The position numbers and the translations under genes are program-made. Positions 22,459 through 35,636 of a stretch of DNA of 64,000 nt are shown in pieces. The stretch is from the NCBI GenBank assembly GCA_003117195.1, contig BDSI01000011.1, positions 348,901 through 412,900 on the forward strand, read 5' to 3'. A model generated the notes under the pieces. That model worked only from the letters and a program-made list of their open reading frames with translations. It was not told where the DNA came from and did no database searches. Positions within the stretch are counted from its first letter, which is position 1; every line of letters begins with the position of its first letter. Source of the DNA: Eudorina sp. 2006-703-Eu-15 (lineage: Eukaryota > Chlorophyta > Chlorophyceae > Chlamydomonadales > Volvocaceae).

Positions 22459-24194
22459 GGACGGGGTTGAGGCGCACCGGTGGAGTGAGCACCGCCTGCG
22501 GTCCGTGTGATGCCGACGCTCGGGTTGTCGTACAGGCCGAGATTCCTGATCCTCAGGGCACCGTCCTAACATAAACATCGCTGTCGGGTACCACGGACTT
22601 CGGTTGTCTGTCGATGGGTTCATATGATCTGGAAATCTGCCATGATGTCCAAATGAGATCTTGGCAAAGCAGCTTAAGCGTGCATGAAAGCATGAATAAT
22701 ATGTGGTTTGGGGCCTGGCGGCGTGCGCAGCGCGGTCGCGCGCTTCATGAATCAGATTGGACAGGGGATGAAGCACAGATCCGCGGTTCGGTCTTAAATC
22801 ACCGGCGCTTGACTGGCGAAGGCGCAGCAGCGTGGCCCTTCTGTGGTCGTAAGACCCGCTTGGTATCATATGTGCTCGTTTGGACGTCGCGGAGCTTCAC
22901 AAACTCCAATCTAGATTTTGTATCTAGGAGAGGGCGAGGAACTGGAATTCCCGCAATGGTGTGAGGGTATTTCGATATTGCAACCCATCGGATGGAGCGC
23001 AAGAAAGTGTGAAGGAATTGTATCAAGAGGCAATGTCGGGTATGCCTACCCAGTTTGTAGGAATCCGAATCCGAATGCGACCGGCTGCAGGAACACCGAT
23101 GCTATGCTTCTTTTGGGAGCCTAACGTCATTGAGGGAAACTGGCTGGAACATAAATAATAGGATGAAATTCTTCAGTCGCTTCCTTAGTGCGCTGACCCG
23201 TGGTTCATCCCTTTAGTCGAGAGGTTGTGACACCTGGTTGTTCTCATTCGTCGAGCCCATGGTCAATAATTTTTGCATATGGTATTTATCAATTTGGAAG
23301 GGTGGCGTATAAAGCAACCATTACCATCACGGTCGTACTGCAAACGTCGGCGGCGAAAACTTGTTATTTTTCGAGGGTTTGTCCCTTGCTATGGGACTGT
23401 GTTCGCTTTTCGGAAGGATCAAGTGTACGACAGAACGGCGGGCAGGCTGCGTGTTGCAGGCCCTGCATACGTTGGCGTGCTTTCGATAAGGAGGCCATAA
23501 TCACGCACACAACCATTCGACACGGTCGCTAATATAGTACTATAAGCAAACGCCAGAATGGTGCTTGATCACGATGGCTGGTGGTTGTGTTCAGTTGCCA
23601 GGGCACTCAGGATGTCGAGCGTTCGTTTTCTGCGCTGGTAGGGTCAACCACGCATGAGGTTGAAGGGAGCCTGTCAGCGGCCTGCCCAAAATAAGTGGGC
23701 ACTGGCGGCCCGCAATATTAAAATTAATTTTCACGGAAACTGGATGGCTCCCCGGACTCCTCTGCAATAGTCAACGGTATTACGCGACACATCGCACTGG
23801 AGATGTGCAGGAGTTCCCTTGTGTAACCTGTTGCGTTCCGGCGCACACGCATCCACCCTAGCATCAGCCGATCGCTAACATGGTGCCAAACCACGAATAG
23901 AGGCGAGGGCACTCTCATCACTCGTATCAAGCCATTAACCTGCCTCATCGTCATGAATGAATGCATGTTACTGCGGACCCCAGTTGGGATCATCGATGGC
24001 TACCAGATGTAACCTCAGCGACGCTCTGCTGGCAGAACGAACATCGTTTGTCACCAGGTTGCCTCAAAGCGTAACCACATCGCGGCGCACACGTATTGGT
24101 GTGCATAATCAACCAGGGCGACCAGGAGAATGCCCCCCGTTTTGGCCGACCGCTGGAATCCTTCTCCGAGTTCATTCAGAACCCCATGCGATAC
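22459..24194. other. Intergenic DNA between convergent genes
   Basis: Separates the 3' ends of the unknown gene and of kinesin-14. Apart from a family A repeat at 23953-24010, nothing is recognised. Confidence 0.5.
23953..24010 (-). repeat. Dispersed repeat family A, copy 5 (short)
   Basis: Plus strand reads ATGAATGAATGCATGTTACT, then GCGGACCCCAGTTGGGATCA and TCGATGGCTACCAG. This is the reverse complement of the family core with its ATTC tail; only about 60 bp is recognisable, as expected of a 5'-truncated retroposon. Confidence 0.75.
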
Positions 24195-27100
24195 TCAGCC
24201 TCGAGGGACGACAACGTTCTTCTTGGGAACGTTAATCTCGCACGCGTTGACCTTGGAACCGAAGCGCAGTGAGCACAGCGACTCGTGGGCGAACTCGCGC
24301 GTAGGAGCGACGTTCAGGAACATGAGCGTCTTCGAGTCACCGCCGAGGCAGGGCTGCAGCAAGTACGTCAACTTGGAGTTGCGGAACGGTACGTGCTCCT
24401 GCTTGTTCGCCAGTGCCATGATGACGTCGCCTGCAATAGCACCGATGAGAGAGTGGTGGTGGTGGAAGTGCCCCTCCAGAACAAGCACCCCATTGCAACT
24501 TCCATGTCAGCATGAAACGCGTACCAAGGGCGCTCAGGCTTTTGTTGATCGCCTGTGCCTCCTTGAGCCGTTGTCCCGTCGCACCGCTCTCCTTCACCCG
24601 CTCGGAGCCCGCCAGGTCTATGAGGTTAAGCACGCCCGCGACCTGCAGACATGGATCACTCGTCTCTGCACGGTCCGTTTCCCCCCAAATGCGGCAATCT
24701 GTGGCGTATTGCACAACTGTCTATGTAGCCGATGCAACAGGAAACCCAACGGTTTCATGCTACGAAATGTAAGATGCCCACCTTCACGTCGGTCGTTGCG
24801 TTGTAGCCCTCGATGCGCATAATGAACACCATGTGGCTGCGCGAGGACTGCTCGTTCAGCGCAGTGCACCCGACTGACCTGTAGCACGGCGAGCAGGGAT
24901 GCATTTACAAGCATATGACAGGGAAAGACGGCAACAGTACATGAACATTCAATCTGTGCTGAAAAGCAAGCCGGTCCCATAAAAATACAAAGCACAAACG
25001 CACCGCTTGTCCATAGCCTGCGCCAGCAGCTGCTCCACCGCCTCCGGTCGGTTCACATCCACGACGGTGAGGTCGCTGACGGTGGTGACTCCGTTGGAGT
25101 CATGGCTGACCTGAAAGAGAAGAAGAAAGGCAGCACGGTGTGTGTCTGTGTGCAGGTAGAACAGGTTTCCAAGATTCCTTGCAACGCACCTGGTGCTTCT
25201 TGCCCTCGTCTTTCTTACGGCTCAGCAGGTCCCGAATGTCCTCGTTGTAGATCTCCAACATGCTTGCCTAAGCACGCACGCGGGTGGCATTATGGTGTGT
25301 CAGAATCCGTACACGATGGCTGACGGTTTACGGCAGCCTAATGTACAATTTCACCATACCTGCATGGTGAACTTCCAGTCCTGCGCTGCAAGTTTTTGCC
25401 CAGTCTCGAAGATTTGCTTCATGGCGCGCGGAATCACCCCTGGGTGGTCACGGTTGCCAAGCATGGTGAAGGTCTTACCGCTGCCAGTTTGGCCGTACGC
25501 GAAGATGCAGACCTGATAGGGAAGCGGACAGGGAATCGTGGAGGTTGTACAACCATGGTCTACATCAACTGCCTGACGACACAAAAATTCACCTTGTGAC
25601 CGTCCAACGCGCTCTGTACCAGTTCTGATATCTCGTCGAAGACGTTCTCTTGCGTCGTCCCTGGGCTGAAGACCCGGTCAAACGTGAAGTTGTGTTTCTG
25701 CAAACAAGTTGGCGGTGAGCGACATGAGCGCAACGATCATGATGGTCCCACTGGCCAACGATAGCAACCGAGTGAAGCCCAATCCTACGGAACACGTTGT
25801 GCTAAGGCGGGAGCGGGTTGGGCTTGTTGCCCCGCATGTTTCAAACACTAGGCTGTAAGCCCATTTCTTGATCAAGCCGGCCGCGTCGGACTGACCTGCG
25901 CCGCCTGTCCTTGCGGAACGCTCAAGCTCAGGCCGCGGCCAAGAAGGTCACCGGCTGTGGGGAAGTCCAAGGACAGCTCCGAGTCGTGCGAAGCATCTGC
26001 AGCTTCTGTGGCACTGACAGGCCGCACCCGGCAGTAGACGCGGATATTGCCCTTCAGGTCCTGCAACACGCAGCATACATTTGGTTATGCGGGGGTTGCG
26101 TGGCCGGAAAAGCTGAATTTCCATAACCTGCCTGGATAATGTTGTGAAGTTTCCGCCGGATGAGCTCGCCTTCGTACACGCGGCGCTCCGCATCCGCCAG
26201 TGACGCCTGCAGGGTCTCTACTTGTGCCTGTGGAAGGAAAATGTAATGGAGAAAAGAACCAATGAACAACCAATCTGGTTGAGCGCTAAGAGACCCCAAC
26301 GCACGTAAGTCCTTGCCTTGAGCTCGGCGTTTTGGGTTGCACGGGTGTCTGCCAGCGCGTCGGACATCGCCCGGCCCTCCTTAGCACCAGCCAGTTCCTC
26401 CCGCATGGACGCGATGAGTTTTTGCTGCGTGCACAGCAACAAGTGGAGGTCAAGGCACGGCCAACACACAAGGCCGCAAAATTGGGTTGGGTCGGGCGGG
26501 TCATATACCTAAACACAAGGCCGCAAAACTAGCGTGTAAAACAGCCCATCGGGTCAACCCTCCGCCCCATCGGGTCAAGGCAGCAGCTCCTAGATTCAAC
26601 AAAGATGTTCTGTACCTGCATGGCCAGCTGTGTCTCCATGGTCGCCTTGTCATTGCTGAGGGCCTCCAGGGTCTCCAGACTCTTTCCACCGGCGACGCGG
26701 ATCCTGACATGTACATGCACCCAGTCAGACGTCCCGCGCAACTCAGTCCCCGCATGGCACACGCCATTTAGTCTTTTGCCAACAGGAGCAACAGAACACC
26801 ATTGCGCTTGCCTACACGTACCGTTCCAAGTCCTCTTTTGCTTTGGTGGCCTCCGCTAAAGCACGCTCGCGCTGCATTCGCGTGTCCTCAAGGTCGGCAC
26901 GCACCACCGCCATGTCACGTGCTGCAACCTCCCGCTCATCTCGAAGCTTGGCGACTTGCTCCTGTCACCAAAGAAGGGCCATGTCATGTCGTGACCACGC
27001 AGTACGTCTTACGTCGTTTCACAAACGTCAGTGGCTGTAAGCGAGCAGTGTGCAACCGATGGGATTTAACCCACCCGTTCGTACGCGAGCTGCTGCTCAA

Positions 27101-28894
27101 AGCTTCGCACTTTGCCGCCCAGCTCGGCCGCATGACCCTGCAGCTCAATCATAGCGCGCTGCAGCTCCTCTTGCCGCTTTTTCTCGGTTGATACGTCCGC
27201 CTGAAGGTTGGTGTTGTACGTTTGCAAGTTGGCCGCGTACCTCCGGTCGTTGATGGCGTTCTCCTCCAGTTCCCGAATCTGTGAAGCACGGGAAAGTGCG
27301 CCGCAGCGGACACTGCCAATCACTCATGAAATCGAGTATGTGAACTCATGGGTATCGTGAACGTTGCATGAAGCATGTAAATGTAACCGTTACAAGGTGG
27401 ACCCGTATCCCGACCGGGTGTTCCAACGGGCCCAGATAGCCCGTAGCATGAAGCATATCAAATCGGTGCATATAGTGCGCACATGTCCTGCCAAAACAAA
27501 AGAATGAGGCCTACGCACACCACCCAAGACGCGCAGGGAGATACAAGGCGCGCAGCTCTACTAAGGCGTAGGGCTGCAGCTGCAAGGACACCTAGGAGCG
27601 GACAAGGATGCATCGAGGACCAGCCGACCAGTACCCACGCTGCAGCACAAGGAAAATGAGCGCCGCACCTTTTCATTTCGCTCTTCCACCATCTTGTTCG
27701 CTCGCTCGTGGTCAGCCTGCAAACGCTCCAACTGCAGCTGCATGGATGACACGACAGTCTCCTTTGCGGCGAGCTTGCCGTTTGCCGCCGTCAGGTCCTC
27801 TTGAAGCTTGAGCGTTTGCTGAATCTGTTTCGCAGTGTCAGGTCGCACGTCAGCGCTCGCGATTGGACTGTTGGGCTCTGGGGCTACAGCTCCCTACACG
27901 AGTTCACGAACCTGCTCTTCGATAAGCTCGCTCAGCTCCTTGACCTTTTGGTCCACCTCCTGGTGTTTGCGGACGAACTCCTTCTCCTTTTCCTCCATTT
28001 GCTGAGCCTGGTCCGCGCTGTAAGCTTTCCACTGCTCGACTTCCATGTGCAGACGCTGGCTGCTGGCGTAATAGTGTCTGCCCAAGGCCCTGGTCCATTG
28101 GCAATGGGTTGATATGGCTGTTTCAAGGACATGCTGTGAAGGTAGCGGGTTGATAGGTGGTAAAAGGGACATCCCGAGTTCGATTTAGCATAAGCTTCAC
28201 TCGCTAACTTGGAGGTTTCAGTCGTCCAGTGATCCCACCAGGCAGTCTCCCGAATGTCTCCATAATCGACCTTCAGGGCACACCGTAACGACACCAATAC
28301 GACTCAATCCCGAGGACAGTCGCCAGGGCAGGATCGATCTCACTTGCACTCCTTGTACATCGGGACGATGTGCTCCACTTTCCGCTCCGGTTTAGTGCCC
28401 CTGGGGAACGTAATCTTCTTGTTGAGAACGTCCTCTGCGCTCTGCTGCGTCCGCTCGCTGATGTCCTCCCAGCTTTCCTCTACGGCCGCCGCAAGTTCGC
28501 TGATTGGCTGCAACTGGCTTGGACCGGTCCGGGTGGACGTTGCTTGTTGCAGCGACGCCGAGCGGCCAGCTGCTGCGCCTGCGCCCGGGTTGGAACGAGA
28601 CGGACGAGGATTGTACCCCGAGGTTGTCGACCGCTTAGCCTCGGGGACCGCATCGGAACTGGCATCAGCCTTCCTCTTGCGGTCCGTGGAGGTTGTGGGC
28701 ACGTTCAGCGCCTGCAGACATCAGTCGCCGTTTGTAATGCGAACACGTATTTCATAGTTTCTAGCACAAATCACGGTCGAAATGTGCCTGTTTGAAAGCA
28801 AGAGCCTTACTTTGCTGGTTTCCAAAGGCTTTGCTCCCGCACCAGCGTTAGATACCGCGAACCCCGGTATTCTGCTAGATCTCCTCTCGTCCAT
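24195..28894 (-). CDS. Kinesin-14, C-terminal motor
   Basis: Complete 822-residue protein in 17 phase-matched exons: 28894-28811, 28711-28344, 28077-27912, 27824-27669, 27278-27075, 26961-26822, 26703-26616, 26424-26317, 26227-26132, 26060-25896, 25697-25593, 25512-25360, 25267-25190, 25110-25004, 24878-24782, 24642-24525, 24430-24195. The first 150 residues are basic and disordered, a coiled coil fills about 160-470, and the motor lies at the C-terminus. Motor hallmarks: neck-motor junction [14 protein letters not shown]-loop GQTGSGKT (567-574), switch I NEQSSRSH (681-688), switch II DLAGSE (714-719), NKSLSALG. The C-terminal motor with that neck defines kinesin-14, a minus-end-directed spindle and microtubule motor. 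Introns after 26317 and 26132 use GC donors. The gene starts 278 bp from, and divergent to, the CbbY gene. Confidence 0.93.
27382..27430 (-). repeat. Dispersed repeat family B, copy 1
   Basis: In the intron between kinesin exons 4 and 5. On the minus strand it reads ACCCGGTCGGGATACGGGTC then CACCTTGTAACGGTTACA. The same core occurs at 35185-35232 and 38698-38737 in plus orientation. Confidence 0.7.
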
Positions 28895-29172
28895 GGTAAA
28901 GTTGGCAAGCGCAAGGTCAGATATCGCGCGCCAGTAAAGCTGTCGACTGGTCAAAAATTTGATATTCTGATTTCAAGGTCCAATCATGCTGCGTTAATTG
29001 CTGTCATGGATACAAAAGGCTCAAGGTCGCATCACAGAGTAGATTCAGTCATTCATGAGTCTCTTTTGGTTGTGCACAGTGTGGCAAACGTACTGTGGTT
29101 GTCGTACACCTACGCATGTTTTGCCGTTACAAGTGGCCATACTGAACTGTGACTACCTGTTACCGAGTAAAG
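28895..29172. promoter_or_regulatory. Divergent promoter region, kinesin-14 / CbbY
   Basis: Only 278 bp separate the two divergent start codons, so both 5' UTRs and core promoters must lie here unless upstream non-coding exons exist. No TATA box or known element is obvious. Confidence 0.5.
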
Positions 29173-32100
29173 ATGGCGCTTCTTGCAGGTCGCAGCATTT
29201 CGACGGGGCATGCCCCAAGGTATGCCAGAAAGCCCTTGCGCAGGGATACGCATTGCTCCATTTCAATTTTTAACAAGGATTGCATTTGTAAAGTACCATA
29301 GAGTTAGCGACAGCCAACCTGCTGTCAACCTTATCCCTTCGCCGGGCGCAGGCCGACTGCTCGGCATCGGTTGTCGGTGAAGGCCACGCCGCGCGCGTCC
29401 ACTACTGTGGCGCATGCAACGATGAGGGCACTGATTTTCGACTGTGATGGTGTGATTCTCGAGTCCGAAGACCTCCACAGGCGGGCGTACAACGCGACAT
29501 TCAGCCACTTTCAAGTGAAATGCGGTGAGTGTCCATGATGATGCCTGTGGACGATGCCAATTCATTGCGTTCCAGCCCGAGGCCCTGTGCGTTACGCAGT
29601 TGAATCAATTCCCCGGCCTGTGCGCGTGTCTGTGTTCACGCCTGTCGACTCTTTGTCTGTGTCGCAGGGGGCGAGAGGGGTTATGTCGACTGGGATGAGT
29701 CCTTCTATGACATGCTCCAGAATACGGTGGGTATACCAGAAGATAGTTCTCAAGAGGCAAGAATGGCGCCCCCGGTCCGCAGAGGCAGGTCTTCGCGAAT
29801 CGAGCGATTCTCTGCAGGTCCACACAAACCAACTTATGGATTTCCAACGTGGACACTTGACTTCCTTAACCCCGCCATGCTGAGCAGGTGGGCGGCGGCA
29901 AGCCGAAGATGCGTTGGTATTTCAAGCGCAACGGCTGGCCAACGAGCAGCGTGCTAGGTGGCCGTGTGCCAGAGAATGAGGCCGAGCAGACGCTGCTAAT
30001 CGACACGTTGCAGGTCAGCTCCACACACGCATTGGTTTTCGGGACGTTTGGGCGCTTCTTGGGGGCCCTCCTGGGACTGGGTCAATTCTACCGTGACCGT
30101 AATCCGTTTTCTGCCTTGCAGTTCATTTCTGTCTGGCTGAATGTTTGGAACGAAGAGTTTCGGTGGTATCCGGACCCTACCTGGTTAGCGGGGATCGAGC
30201 CTGCGGGCCAAGATGCGCAGCGCACAGCAATTGTGCGAGGCGGGTGCGGGAGGGTTGCTTCCAGTCTGGTGGGGTGATGAGGCTCAGTGAACTCGAAGCT
30301 GAGTTGTCCTTGAACGGACCACATGATTTCTTTGACGTTGTAGGACTGGAAGACGGACAAGTATCAGCAAATGATTGGGTGAGTCAACAATCGGTTTGCG
30401 GTGCGTATTAGTAAGGGTCAGCGGTTGTCTGGTTGGGAAGCCACGGCTCTGTCGGGATCATATACAGCGAGGCCCAGTGTCAGATGTTCAGTCCCCACCT
30501 CTCGCACAATCCAAAACAGCGCAGCCCAGTTCCAAAAGCACAGATCGGCCATCATCGTTCCTTCCGGCTTGCCTGGTAGCAACGGACCCAAAGGGCTTCA
30601 GGAAGCAGTTAGGCCCGCGCGCACCTCTGACTCGCTTCCATCGGGACCCGCACGTGCAGGAGCGGGGAAGTGGAGCCTCGGCCCGGTGTGCTGCGGCTGA
30701 TGGACGAGGCGCGAGCGGCCGGGCTCAAGCTGGCGGTGTGCTCCGCAGCTACCAAGTCCAGCGTCGTCTTCACCTTGAAGAACCTGCTGGGCGAGGGGCG
30801 CTTCCAGGGCCTCGACTGCTTCCTGGCGGGTGCGGTAGGCGCACGAGACGCCGCTAGGGGTGTACGCCCGGGGGTTGAGAAGCGACGGAGGAGACGGAGT
30901 GGATATCGGGTTCGACCTTACTTGCCGTTGCTGGGCGCCTTGACATTACGCGGAAAGGACGGAGGGCGCAGCGAACATGCATGCATGCACGGGCATCACT
31001 TTGCGTGTCAGTGGTGCCTGCACTCTGGCGGAGTGTCTCTTTTGTGGTTATGGTTCGTGTCGCAGCGGCTATCTGGGTGATTCATTGAGGCGCAGCGCTG
31101 CATGAGGCAAGCGCAGCTCCGCTTTTTACAGTCCGGTAGCCGATACTGTTGGGACTGGTGAGGTACACATGGACGTAGTCACGACGGATATTCACCGGAA
31201 ATGACCCAGCGGTCAATGTGTGCAATCAGCGCGCCACATTAGTTCGGCTCCTGGGCGCGGTTCGGCTCCTGCTTGCGCCCTGATTAAGCGGACGTGTGGC
31301 CGCCGGTGCGTACGGCATGGAGGCACGGCGCCGCGGCCCACCATGACGGGCTGCCGTACCATCAGCTTCCCCGGGCCAATGTTGCAGCGGGTGGACACAT
31401 ACGTCGCGACTGTTCCCGGTCGCATCCCGCCCACGCTGCACATCGCAGGTGATGACGTGGACAAGAAGAAACCCGACCCCAAGATCTACACGGTGGCGGC
31501 GGAGCGGCTCGGGGTCAGCCCCTCGGAGTGCGTCGTGGTAGAGGACAGCATGATTGGGTTGCAGGTGGGCCCTGGCCCTCGGGCCGTGTCGTGTGCAGAT
31601 GGGTGACGGGTGAGATGCGCCGATGGACTATGGGATGAACGCAACTGAAAGCGGGATGGGTTGTGGGTAAAAGCGAAACAGCCTCAGACACACCAAGAGG
31701 ATGTGCATAAGGCAAGCTGGGCGTTGTGCCGGGTTCCAGACAAGGGCCCTCATTACGGGTGGCACGGCATGGGTCTTGATTAGATTGTGGGTCCTGGGTG
31801 ACGCGGGCCCTGGGCGACGCGGCAGGCCATTTGCGAATGGAAACGCAATCGTTTTACAGCCTTTGGACTGCTCAGCAATGTTTGCGGGGCCTCCTGGGTG
31901 CGGCAGAGCTTTGGGTTTGACATCGGGTACAGATTTCGACACCTGTCAAGACTGGCCCGACTTGCCTGAGAAGTCAGGTGGCAAACAGACACTGTGCACT
32001 TACTGGGATTCCAGTGCTGTCCTACCAGTCCCACGATTGCGCCCTCCCGCACTGATTGCGGCGCTCCACTCCCCCGCCCGTCAGGCGGCCACGGGCGCCG

Positions 32101-33232
32101 GGATGCGCTGCATCATCACATACACGCCGTCCACCAAGTCACAGGTGGGTCAAAGACGGGGAAACCGGCAGCAAATATGGCACCGGGTGCTGAGTTCATC
32201 CCACAGTTGAAGCTCGGTAGGAGGTGCTCGGTGGGCAGCAAACGTACATGTAAGCGATGACGTCATTGAACCGGGCCGCAATAGTTATCCCTGCGAGGAA
32301 CTTTCCGGCGTTGTGTACCGCACTGAACAGTTTTTCGGACGCCGTGCAACGGTCACATCAGCATTTGGAATTTTCCGTCAGGCACTCGACCGCCTAGGTT
32401 CACGCGCCGGGACACACACCGAAGCACGAATCCCAAAACTCGAATCCCGGCATGGCACGACTAGACGCAGCGCCCCGCTCGCTCAGCGGTTTGCGTGGCG
32501 GTGCTCCTTCAGGAGTTTGTGGGTGCCGAGCTTGTGGTTCCGGAGCTGGGCGACGGCGCGCACGTCAACGTGACCGTTGAGCAGCTCATGGCGGCAGTGC
32601 CTGTGCGGGCGTGAGCGTTGGCGTGAGGGGAGGCATGCTGGAGACTGACGGTGGGGAGGGCGCAGGGGCAAAACGATAGGCGGGCGTGATGGTGGCCATG
32701 GGAGAGATGAGTGCCCGGGCCTCCGCGAGCGACCTTGCGCGTACTGTGTAAAAGCACGTTATCCGCGCGCCGAGGTCTGAAGCCGTCGTGCACGCAGTGC
32801 GAATCGCTTCCCAGCGGCGCCCCGTACCCGCCCCGTACCCACCCCGTACGGCATCCTGTACCTACGGGGCCCAACCTGCGTGCGTGAGGCCCCCATCTCA
32901 TCAGTCAGTGACGGACGTCTATGTACGGGAACGATCGCAGGCCGCCTCCTGTACCATAATGCGACCGCCGCCTCCTGCCGCTGCATCACCTCATCGGGCA
33001 GTCATCAACCACTGTTCGACCCACTTCACTGTGTGGGTGCTTGAGGATTCTGCCCCCTGTCGTGTCCTGAAATCTGACGCAGGCGTTTCCTGGAGCGGAG
33101 AGGATCGTGTGCGAGCTGGGGTCCTACCCGGCCATGGTGACAGTCAAAGAGCTGATGGACCATCGCATTGTGCAGGATGACCGCGTAGACTTCGATGTGA
33201 CAGACTCGGGGGTGTACTTTGGCTGGCGATGA
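29173..33232 (+). CDS. CBBY: Chloroplast CbbY-type HAD phosphatase
   Basis: Phase-matched exons: 29173-29219, 29352-29524, 29668-29726, 29888-30013, 30344-30378, 30660-30829, 31449-31564, 32085-32144 and last exon 33083-33232 (311 aa). A second possible last exon, 32513-32614, fits the same phase. The N-terminus MALLAGRSISTGHAPR... with SVKA is a chloroplast transit peptide. HAD motifs: nucleophile and acid/base Asp46/Asp48 in FDCDGV; VCSAATKS (motif II); Lys in DDVDKKKPDP (III); VVVEDSMIG (IV). The cap has VGGGKPKMRWYFKRNGWP, as in plant CbbY. Plastid CbbY dephosphorylates xylulose-1,5-bisphosphate, a Rubisco inhibitor; that role is inferred by family. The 33083 exon (ending FDVTDSGVYFGWR) resembles the usual C-terminus more than the shorter one. 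Confidence 0.88.
32513..32614 (+). CDS. CBBY: Alternative last exon of the CbbY gene
   Basis: After acceptor ctccttcag, this exon reads EFVGAELVVPELGDGAHVNV and ends MAAVPVRA plus TGA. It enters in the same phase as the 33083-33232 exon (AFPGAERIVCELGSYPAMVT...VKELM) and resembles it residue by residue (F-GAE-V-ELG...VTV-LM). The two look like a duplicated terminal exon, so splicing to one or the other would give isoforms that differ in the last 33 or 49 residues. Confidence 0.55.
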   Translation, partial: EFVGAELVVPELGDGAHVNVTVEQLMAAVPVRA

Positions 33233-35636
33233 TTGTCAGTGTAGCCCATGCTGCTCTGCTCAATCGAGCTGTGAATGTGCCTGGCCTGGAATTTGCCTGG
33301 CCGGTACTGCGTGCACGAGTATTATGTTTGGACTCCCATGAGGACCGTAGGCGTCGTTGCGGGTTTTGTAGGGAAGCTTCTGACCCTGAAGCTGGCTGTT
33401 TCCGCAACTGCTCGTATGCTCGAAACGCGGGATGATGTATATCGCGGGCTGTGCCGTGAATTTGTGAGCGTCTGCATAGCGCTGCGAGCTAGAGTGACTA
33501 CGTGATGGTTGATGATTGACGATCAGGCCCTCAACCGTCTGAAGCACAGCGCTTGGGGTTTTGAACGTACATAAGGAACAAGTGCATACACATGCAATAA
33601 TCACCTAGTGCCTAATGTGCGCCTTCTCGGCTATCACGTCCGCACTCCCCCAGCTAAGGCAGGCAGCTGAGATGGAGGTCTGCCCACTAACGGAACGTCA
33701 AAACGCAAATGATGCAAACCAACCATGTCAGTACAAGAAGAATTGAAAGACCGATGCCCTCCAGGCGTGTGTTCATCTACTTCATCGGGATAATTACTCT
33801 AAACGGCAAACGGCACAGGTTGTGCACTGATAACCCGATCCTCGAACAAGCATAGCACTACTGCACCGCGGCCCTATCCCTGCAAGGGGCATGGCACCTG
33901 CAAATGCATCGTGACATGATCAAATTACCAAACACATCGCGCCTCGACGCAGCACCAACAATCGGCACCGGCAGCGCACCTGTCCGTGCCCCACACCACA
34001 GCACGTCACAACGCCCCACGTATATCCAACCCAGGCGAAGAACACAATCTCACAACTCTTCCAAGCACGAGGTTCAATGCAGCCAGGGGGCCAGGCGGAG
34101 ATCCTTCCACCAGTCCACTGTCCTCAGGTCCGCAGAACGGTTGACGAGTGTCCCGTTCGGTGCGGCTGCTTCCTCACCACGTCAGGGCTATTCGGTGCGT
34201 TCATCAATGCTTGCACGGCTCTCTCAATGCCACTTACTAGGACTCACCCTTGTCATGTTCCGCTCTTCTTCACTCGGTAGTAGCGCAACACTTTCTTAAG
34301 GCGTTATCACAAAGACACTCTCCAAAACGAACCCTCCAAAACGAACCATGAAGGTAACCCACATCACTCGCACTCAAAACTCAAGAGGACACACGAGACG
34401 CACGTGGCCATACGTGTGGGAGGCCCGAATGCTTCACCCAACCATTAGCGGACTGTCGTGTAAGCAAACACTTCATAGTCTCCCCTGCCCCCGTGCCATA
34501 CCCATGCAGCCCCTGCCCACGCTCCACGACCAGGGGTAAACGTACATGCATCAAGTCGTGAAGCCTCCCTCAAGCTTAACCAAGCATGCCACGCCACGGG
34601 AAACACCTACCCCACGCGTGAATGGGTCGGCATCAAACACCACTTCGGATTCACAGCCGACCCTCGAACTGTGTAGTGAATGATGCAAAAGCCCACAACA
34701 CGGCCGCAACCATGTCGCACCCCAAGAAAGCATCCAAGCGCGTTGACAGCTCGGTAGCTGTATCAGGAGGGTACTACCCAGGCAGGTCAAGCGGAACAGA
34801 ACATCCAAGAAAGTAACGAAACAACCGATATGCAGAAGAGAAGCGCATACAAATACAAGGATCATCAAATTGCAATGGCGCAACAGCAAAACGCGGCACA
34901 ATCTTCGACCCAATCTCCAACCACGAGCGCTGTGGGCACACGAACTACAACTGTCCAGGCTCCAGGTCAAACGATGGCACGTTCAATCATACTCAACAAA
35001 CCGCTTCCCTCCCCGCCATGCGATTCGGCGGGTCTGGCGTAGTTTCCAGGAGAGGCAATCCTGACGCGCTGGTAACCTGGTGTGTTGGCCGGTATGGCTG
35101 CATGGCCTCCCCCCGCGGGTGGTGGAGGATGGGTGCGCAGTCCTTGGTAGGGTTGATGAGATGGGGCGCCTACGAGCTATCTGGACACCCGGTCGGGACT
35201 CGGGTCCACCTTGTAACCGTTACTACTACTAGAACAGGGTCCAGGGGGCACCCGTACAACAATGTCCACGCAGCATTTTGCCAGTCACGTGCAAGCCCCC
35301 CCATGTCATGTCAGCATGCGAACAAGCACAAAGATATCAAGTTCCGCATCAGTGGAGACCATCATCTGACCGAAACGTGCAGCCGCACATTTATATATGG
35401 CATTTGAAGGTCACGCATGAAAGTGTCATTGGGAGCAGCCCTGCAAAACACACGAACGGCGGCCTCTGCCGCAGGCAACGCTCGGGCCCATCGATCATGG
35501 CGTCGAGCACGGCATTGCCGGTGCCGTATCACAACGCGGCGCAACCTACATGAACCGACACAGCGCACAGATATTTCAACATCGAAACCTTTCACATGAA
35601 ACTTGCAATTTAAGAAATTCCGTGCGGGGTCACCGT
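33233..35636. other. Intergenic DNA between convergent CbbY and thioredoxin genes
   Basis: Contains both 3' UTRs and a family B repeat at 35185-35232. Open frames are short and without recognisable domains. Confidence 0.5.
35185..35232 (+). repeat. Dispersed repeat family B, copy 2
   Basis: Reads ACCCGGTCGGGACTCGGGTC then CACCTTGTAACCGTTACTAC, with a short (TAC)n tail. The preceding CTATCTGG is also shared with copy 1, so homology extends at least 10 bp upstream of the core. Confidence 0.75.

Noticed and set aside
32821..32850. Repeated CCCCGTACC units in the CbbY 3' intron
   Set aside because: Only three imperfect copies; probably a simple tandem repeat without further meaning.
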